DNA of 35,539 bases from an uncultured Prevotellaceae bacterium (GTDB taxonomy: Bacteria > Bacteroidota > Bacteroidia > Bacteroidales > Bacteroidaceae), in NCBI GenBank assembly GCA_947169245.1, contig CAMVPA010000032.1, forward strand, positions 1-35,539. The letters are read 5' to 3'. Of this stretch, positions 31,916-35,539 are shown one piece after another (position 1 is the first letter of the stretch; every line of letters starts with the position of its first letter). Position numbers and translations under genes: made by a program. The notes under the pieces are model-generated. The model ran no database searches, had not been told where the DNA came from, and saw only the letters and a list, made by a program, of their open reading frames with translations.

Positions 31916-31933
31916 CACGAAAATCTTACGAAG

Positions 31934-33151
31934 ATGAGGAAAATATTGATATATGCAGCCGCTGTCCTGCTTGTGCTGACGGCATGCTGCAAACACGAGG
32001 AGGAAGAGGAAATACTATACGCGCGTACCGTTCTTGTATTCATGTCGGGCGAGAACGACCTGTCGGATGGTGTCCAGGAAGACATCGACGAGATGATAGC
32101 TGCAAAGACCGATATCCGCAACCATTGTCTGCTCGTCTACGTCGACGAATACAATAGTAACGAGGTTCCCTATCTGGCACGCATCCGAAACGGCGTCATG
32201 GTAGACTCCGTCTCCCTCAGAGACATGGGCATCAGCAAGGGCGACACCTGCAGCGTCGCCCCAGGGGTTATGAGAGACATCATCAACTATGCTTTCCGCA
32301 AGTATCCATCGCTCAATAACGACTACGGGCTGGTGCTTTGGGGCCACGCCTCAGGGTGGGTCATCGAGGACTCCGTCACCACGGTGGCTGCTCGCCGTCG
32401 CAATGCGTACGGTTACGACAACGGGCGCGACAACAACGGCAGGGGCGCGTGGATGAATATGCACACGCTGTCGGAGGTGCTCAGTCAGGTGCCACACCTA
32501 AGGTTCATCTTCGCCGACTGCTGTCATTTCCAGGCACTTGAGTCACTCTACGAGCTGCGCAACGCGGCCGACTACATTATTGGCTCGCCTGCCGAGATTC
32601 CCGGTCCAGGCGCTCCTTACACAACGGTGGTTCCGGCATTGTTCGAGTCCGACTCGTTCTATACGGCCATCGTCGACCGCTACTACGAGCAGGTCTTCAG
32701 CAGCATCAAGCGCGTCCCTCTGTCAGTTGTCAAGACGAGCGCCCTGCCGGCACTGGCCCAGGCCACCAAGAACGTGCTCCAGTCGATGAAGGACACGCTC
32801 ACCCAGACGCCCTACCCCAGCGTCACCGGTCTCATACACTATTACTACTCGCCGCTGTTCAACGACGCCAACGACTTCATCCTCAAATATGCTGAGCCCG
32901 AGGCTTATGCCACGTGGAAGCAGGCTTTGGACGAAGCTGTCGTGTATAAGAGAATGGCTACGCGATGGATGACCAACACCGACTGGAGTTACAACTACTC
33001 GGACTTCGAGATGACCGAAGAACGCTACGGAGGCATCAGCATGTTCATTCCTCAGAACCCCAGTCAGAGAGGACGCTATCTGAAATACAACCAAGACATC
33101 AAGCTGATGTCCTGGTACCACGCAGCAGGACTAAGCGACTTAGGCTGGTAA
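31934..33151 (+). CDS. Clostripain-family (C11) cysteine peptidase lipoprotein
   Basis: Clostripain-like peptidases cut after basic residues using a His-Cys dyad. The 405-residue protein has a lipoprotein signal (LTAC, Cys18), a strand near VLVFMSGENDL, the catalytic His138 in LWGHASGW, and Cys196/Cys197 in FADCCHF, where the family normally has DAC. The GSPAEIPGPGAPY segment follows as in relatives. The frame opens 16 codons earlier at a GTG, but ATG 31934 begins the signal peptide. Being lipid-anchored, it works in the envelope. It is divergent from the GH25 gene. Confidence 0.88.
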   Translation: MRKILIYAAAVLLVLTACCKHEEEEEILYARTVLVFMSGENDLSDGVQEDIDEMIAAKTDIRNHCLLVYVDEYNSNEVPYLARIRNGVMVDSVSLRDMGISKGDTCSVAPGVMRDIINYAFRKYPSLNNDYGLVLWGHASGWVIEDSVTTVAARRRNAYGYDNGRDNNGRGAWMNMHTLSEVLSQVPHLRFIFADCCHFQALESLYELRNAADYIIGSPAEIPGPGAPYTTVVPALFESDSFYTAIVDRYYEQVFSSIKRVPLSVVKTSALPALAQATKNVLQSMKDTLTQTPYPSVTGLIHYYYSPLFNDANDFILKYAEPEAYATWKQALDEAVVYKRMATRWMTNTDWSYNYSDFEMTEERYGGISMFIPQNPSQRGRYLKYNQDIKLMSWYHAAGLSDLGW

Positions 33152-33186
33152 GGCTTGGCGCGCTTAGGGTAAGTGATAGTAGCAGC

Positions 33187-34515
33187 TTAGACTGGTGACT
33201 CCGTCTCCGGAGCAGGATCGTGAACGATAATCTTCACCTTTGAGATGCGGTGTTCCTCAACCTCCTGAATCTCAAACGTGAAATTGGCATAGTCTATACG
33301 CTCGTGCAACTCGGGGAAGTCGCCTTTGATTTCCAACAGCAAGCCCGCAATTGTGTCAGCATCACCCTCGACGTCGGCAAATGTCTCGTCGTCGATGCTC
33401 AGAATCTTGTAGAGGTCGGCCAGCAGTGTCTTGCCCTCAAAGATATAGGTATTGGCATTGAGGCGCACATAGTTCTTCTCTTCGTCGTCGTACTCGTCGT
33501 TAATCTCGCCGACAATCTCCTCCAAGATGTCCTCCATGGTCACGATACCGCTGGTACCGCCAAACTCGTCGACCACGATGGCGATGTGCACCTTGTTCTC
33601 CTGGAACTCGCGCAGCAGGTCGTCAATCTTCTTCGTCTCAGGCACAAAATACGGCGGGCGGATGAGCGACTGCCATCGGAAAGTGGCCGGCTTGGAGATG
33701 TGAGGCAGCAAGTCCTTGATATAGAGGATGCCGCGGATATTGTCGACAGTATCCTGATAGACAGGTATGCGCGAATAGTTGTTCTCGACGATGCACTGCA
33801 GAACCTCGGCAAACGACGAATGGAAGTCGAGGTCGATAACGTCCTGACGGCTCGTCATAATCTCTTTGGCGGTCTCGTCGCCGAAGCGCACGATACCCTC
33901 CAGCATGTTCTGCTCGTCCTTCAGCTCCTTCTTGTCGGTCAGCTCCAAAGCCTGTTCCAGGTCGTCAACGCTGAGCACATGGTTCTCGCGCTGCACAACC
34001 TTTCCGGCCAGGGCTCCCGAACGGATGAGGATATTGGCCAGTGGGCGGAAGACACGACTCAGGAAGAAAATGGTGTCCGCAGAACTGCGGCAGAAAGCCA
34101 AAGCATGCTGTCCGCTATACACCTTAGGCATAATCTCGCCGAAGAGCAAGAGCAAGAATGTCAGCAGAACAGTAATGCAAACGAACTCCAGCCAATAGGC
34201 ACCACCGAAGCTCACCGTGTGGGAAATGAAGTAGTTGCAGAGCATGATGATGGTGACGTTCACCAGATTATTCGTAATCAAGATGGTCGCCAGCGTACGC
34301 TCGGAGCTGTTCCTGAGCGCCATGATCTTGCGGTCGTCATCATCGTCCTCGTCCAGTTCGTTCAAGTCAGCAGGCGAGAGCGAAAAGAAAGCTATCTCGG
34401 AGCCTGATGCGAAACCCGATGCCAACAGAAGCAGACAGGCGATGACGCCTGCAACAATGGCACCCAACGAAGGGGTCAGAAAATGAACCTCACTAAGAAT
34501 CTGTCCTAAGTCCAT
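33187..34515 (-). CDS. gldE: GldE-like CNNM/CBS/CorC transmembrane protein
   Basis: The 442-residue protein has an N-terminal CNNM (DUF21) membrane domain with about four helices (about 15-195). Tandem CBS domains (about 205-335, with SRIPVY and DEFGGTSGIVTMEDILEEIVGEI) and a C-terminal CorC_HlyC domain (about 350-430) follow. CNNM/CorC proteins are linked to Mg2+ export; in Bacteroidota the paralogue next to ssb is named GldE after gliding, but occurs in non-gliders too. It overlaps ssb by 23 bp. No gldD follows; the next gene is a convergent peptidase. Confidence 0.9.
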   Translation of the reverse strand: MDLGQILSEVHFLTPSLGAIVAGVIACLLLLASGFASGSEIAFFSLSPADLNELDEDDDDDRKIMALRNSSERTLATILITNNLVNVTIIMLCNYFISHTVSFGGAYWLEFVCITVLLTFLLLLFGEIMPKVYSGQHALAFCRSSADTIFFLSRVFRPLANILIRSGALAGKVVQRENHVLSVDDLEQALELTDKKELKDEQNMLEGIVRFGDETAKEIMTSRQDVIDLDFHSSFAEVLQCIVENNYSRIPVYQDTVDNIRGILYIKDLLPHISKPATFRWQSLIRPPYFVPETKKIDDLLREFQENKVHIAIVVDEFGGTSGIVTMEDILEEIVGEINDEYDDEEKNYVRLNANTYIFEGKTLLADLYKILSIDDETFADVEGDADTIAGLLLEIKGDFPELHERIDYANFTFEIQEVEEHRISKVKIIVHDPAPETESPV

Positions 34516-34858
34516 CGGTTGTCGTTGCTGGTTTCGGTGTCAGCATCTCCATGTTCTCAGCCCATATCTCGGTCTGAAGATGACGCTGACCACGCTTGTC
34601 GTCGTAAGTGGTATAACGCAGGCGCCCCTCAATATAGAGCTTGTCGCCTTTGTGGACGTACTGCTCCACGATTTCAGCCAGACGGCGCCACAGGATGATG
34701 TTATGCCAGTCCGTACGCTCAGGAACCTGTGTGCCGTTAGGTAGCGTATAGCCGCGTTCCGACGTCGCCAGACGCAGACGCGCAACAGCCACGCCCTGAT
34801 CCACATAACGGACCTCAGGCTCGGCACCCACATTACCTATAAGCATCACCTTATTCAT
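34493..34858 (-). CDS. ssb: Single-stranded DNA-binding protein lacking the acidic tip
   Basis: The 121-residue protein is almost only the OB-fold: MNKVMLIGNVGAEPEV at the start, WHNIILWRRLAEIVEQYVHKGDKLYIEG in the middle and MEMLTPK at the end. Standard bacterial SSB continues with a flexible linker and an acidic DDLPF-like tip that recruits repair proteins; here it ends TTDGLRTDS. The reading frame runs 23 bp into gldE before its stop. It may be a second SSB or a form with separate partners. Confidence 0.93.
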   Translation of the reverse strand: MNKVMLIGNVGAEPEVRYVDQGVAVARLRLATSERGYTLPNGTQVPERTDWHNIILWRRLAEIVEQYVHKGDKLYIEGRLRYTTYDDKRGQRHLQTEIWAENMEMLTPKPATTTDGLRTDS

Positions 34859-34918
34859 GCCATCTCAACTCTTGCTTCTTACCTCTCACATCTCACCCTT
34901 CACCTATTGCTTCTCTTC
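34859..34918. repeat. Low-complexity spacer with a CCCTTCACC motif
   Basis: Between ssb and the next gene upstream the minus strand reads as GGTGAAGGGTGAGATGTGAG-type repeats. It shares GGTGAAGGGT with the stem at 12626-12636. Confidence 0.55.
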
Positions 34919-35458
34919 CTACTTCGCCATTCCAAGATAGGTGAAACGGAAGTTCTTACCCTTGGCTGAGGGGAACTGGCTACGCTCGTCAACACGCTCA
35001 CGCAGGTGTTCTACAATGCGGTTGTAGCAATCGATGCCCGACATGCCCTTGAGCTGAACGACGAAACGGGTGTCGCGATACTGGAACTTCCCGGTACCAG
35101 GAACAAGCAGGACGCGCTTGAAGTCCATTACGCACTCATACCAGCCGAACTTCTCCTCGTTCAGCTTCAGAATGACGGGCGACGTTGAACGCTCCTTGGC
35201 GGCAACGGCAGGACGGACAGCTTTCTTCTCCTTGAAGTCCTGCATCGTCTGAGCCTCCGTCTTGATGATGATAAAGTATACGCGGGGACGTACCTTATAG
35301 CGCTTGGGGAAATAAACGTCGCTATTGACGTACTCACGGATGTCGGCTTCCAACATGGGATTCATGCCTATCTCGTCAATGGATGCCAAAAAGGCAATGG
35401 CTTCATCGACAGAAGTGACAAGTGTCTCTTTGTCAAAATATCTTAAGTATAAGTTCAT
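34919..35458 (-). CDS. Conserved hypothetical protein
   Basis: I do not recognise it. The 179-residue protein has no signal peptide or membrane helix. The N-terminal half (1-80) begins MNLYLRYFDKETLVTSVDEA and is acidic helical. The middle is Lys-rich (about 78-95, EKKAVRPAVAAKERS), and the C-terminal half (about 95-179) has alternating strands with many Phe, Arg and Lys (KFGWYECVMDFKR and RFVVQLKG). It is 60 bp upstream of ssb on the same strand, so it may be in one operon with ssb and gldE, and begins 31 bp from the tRNA-Gly end. A role in nucleic-acid metabolism is only a guess from position. Confidence 0.75.
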   Translation of the reverse strand: MNLYLRYFDKETLVTSVDEAIAFLASIDEIGMNPMLEADIREYVNSDVYFPKRYKVRPRVYFIIIKTEAQTMQDFKEKKAVRPAVAAKERSTSPVILKLNEEKFGWYECVMDFKRVLLVPGTGKFQYRDTRFVVQLKGMSGIDCYNRIVEHLRERVDERSQFPSAKGKNFRFTYLGMAK

Positions 35459-35489
35459 TTAATTGGGATGTTTTCCTAAATAACAAAAG

Positions 35490-35539
35490 AGCGGAAAACG
35501 GGACTCGGACCCGCGACCCCAACCTTGGCAAGGTTGTGC
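35490..35539 (-). tRNA. tRNA-Gly(GCC), 3' part (5' end outside window)
   Basis: Read on the minus strand, the anticodon arm is CAACC-TTGCCAA-GGTTG with anticodon GCC. A variable loop, a T-arm GCGGG-TCCGAGT-CCCGT, the acceptor strand TTTCCGC and the discriminator T at 35490 follow. CCA is not encoded. The T-loop has C where the near-universal T55 is expected. The D-arm and acceptor 5' strand lie beyond the window. Confidence 0.93.

Overview
The window looks like chromosomal DNA of a Bacteroidales bacterium, most likely Prevotellaceae. Evidence: many upstream regions carry the Bacteroidota -7 element TAnnTTTG, often with a TTTG or CTTG box 19-20 bp upstream; Shine-Dalgarno sequences are rare; and the gene content (GldE-type CNNM protein next to ssb, GGGtGRT protein with its IscU-like partner, rubrerythrin with N-terminal rubredoxin, clostripain-like lipoprotein, bifunctional HisB, OMP beta-barrel with carboxypeptidase-like plug domain) is typical of that group. 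No phage, insertion sequence, CRISPR array or integrase was seen.

Layout. 1-5930: end of an ABC-F ATPase, grpE-dnaJ, folC, galM-galK and a terminator. 5940-6790: rplU-rpmA behind a structured leader, closed by a bidirectional terminator. 6832-9218: a phosphohexomutase and cdd, divergent. 9264-12660: an accessory stretch with a G-rich repeat, a beta-helix-like lipoprotein, three broken small genes, a PIN-domain toxin-antitoxin pair, and about 700 bp without a confident gene that holds a four-copy 42-bp hairpin repeat array. 12660-14551: rubrerythrin and an HI0933-family flavoprotein. 14664-20344: hisB, then on the other strand an MltF-like lytic transglycosylase, then hisG-hisD-hisC, ended by a 17-bp perfect terminator stem. 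20359-25382 (minus): GGGtGRT protein with IscU-like partner, and a large outer-membrane beta-barrel protein. 25575-30198: clpC, an NhaC-type antiporter and an NTP_transf_5-like protein, joined by ATGA overlaps. 30239-33151: zinc-ribbon membrane protein and GH25 lysozyme divergent from a C11 peptidase lipoprotein. 33187-35539 (minus): gldE, ssb, a conserved hypothetical and a partial tRNA-Gly(GCC).

How the genes work together. Proteostasis is represented twice (GrpE-DnaJ and ClpC). Both operons have a close match to a sigma-54 -24/-12 promoter directly upstream (301-316 and 25486-25501), and I found no others in the intergenic DNA; this is the most testable regulatory idea here. GalM, GalK and the phosphohexomutase serve hexose entry. 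HisG, HisD, HisC and HisB cover four enzymes of histidine synthesis, with hisB detached from the rest. The most unusual DNA is the 42-bp array at 12219-12386, where a 17-nt hairpin is kept or inverted while the encoded peptide changes, flanked by hairpins built from a CCCTTCAC motif.
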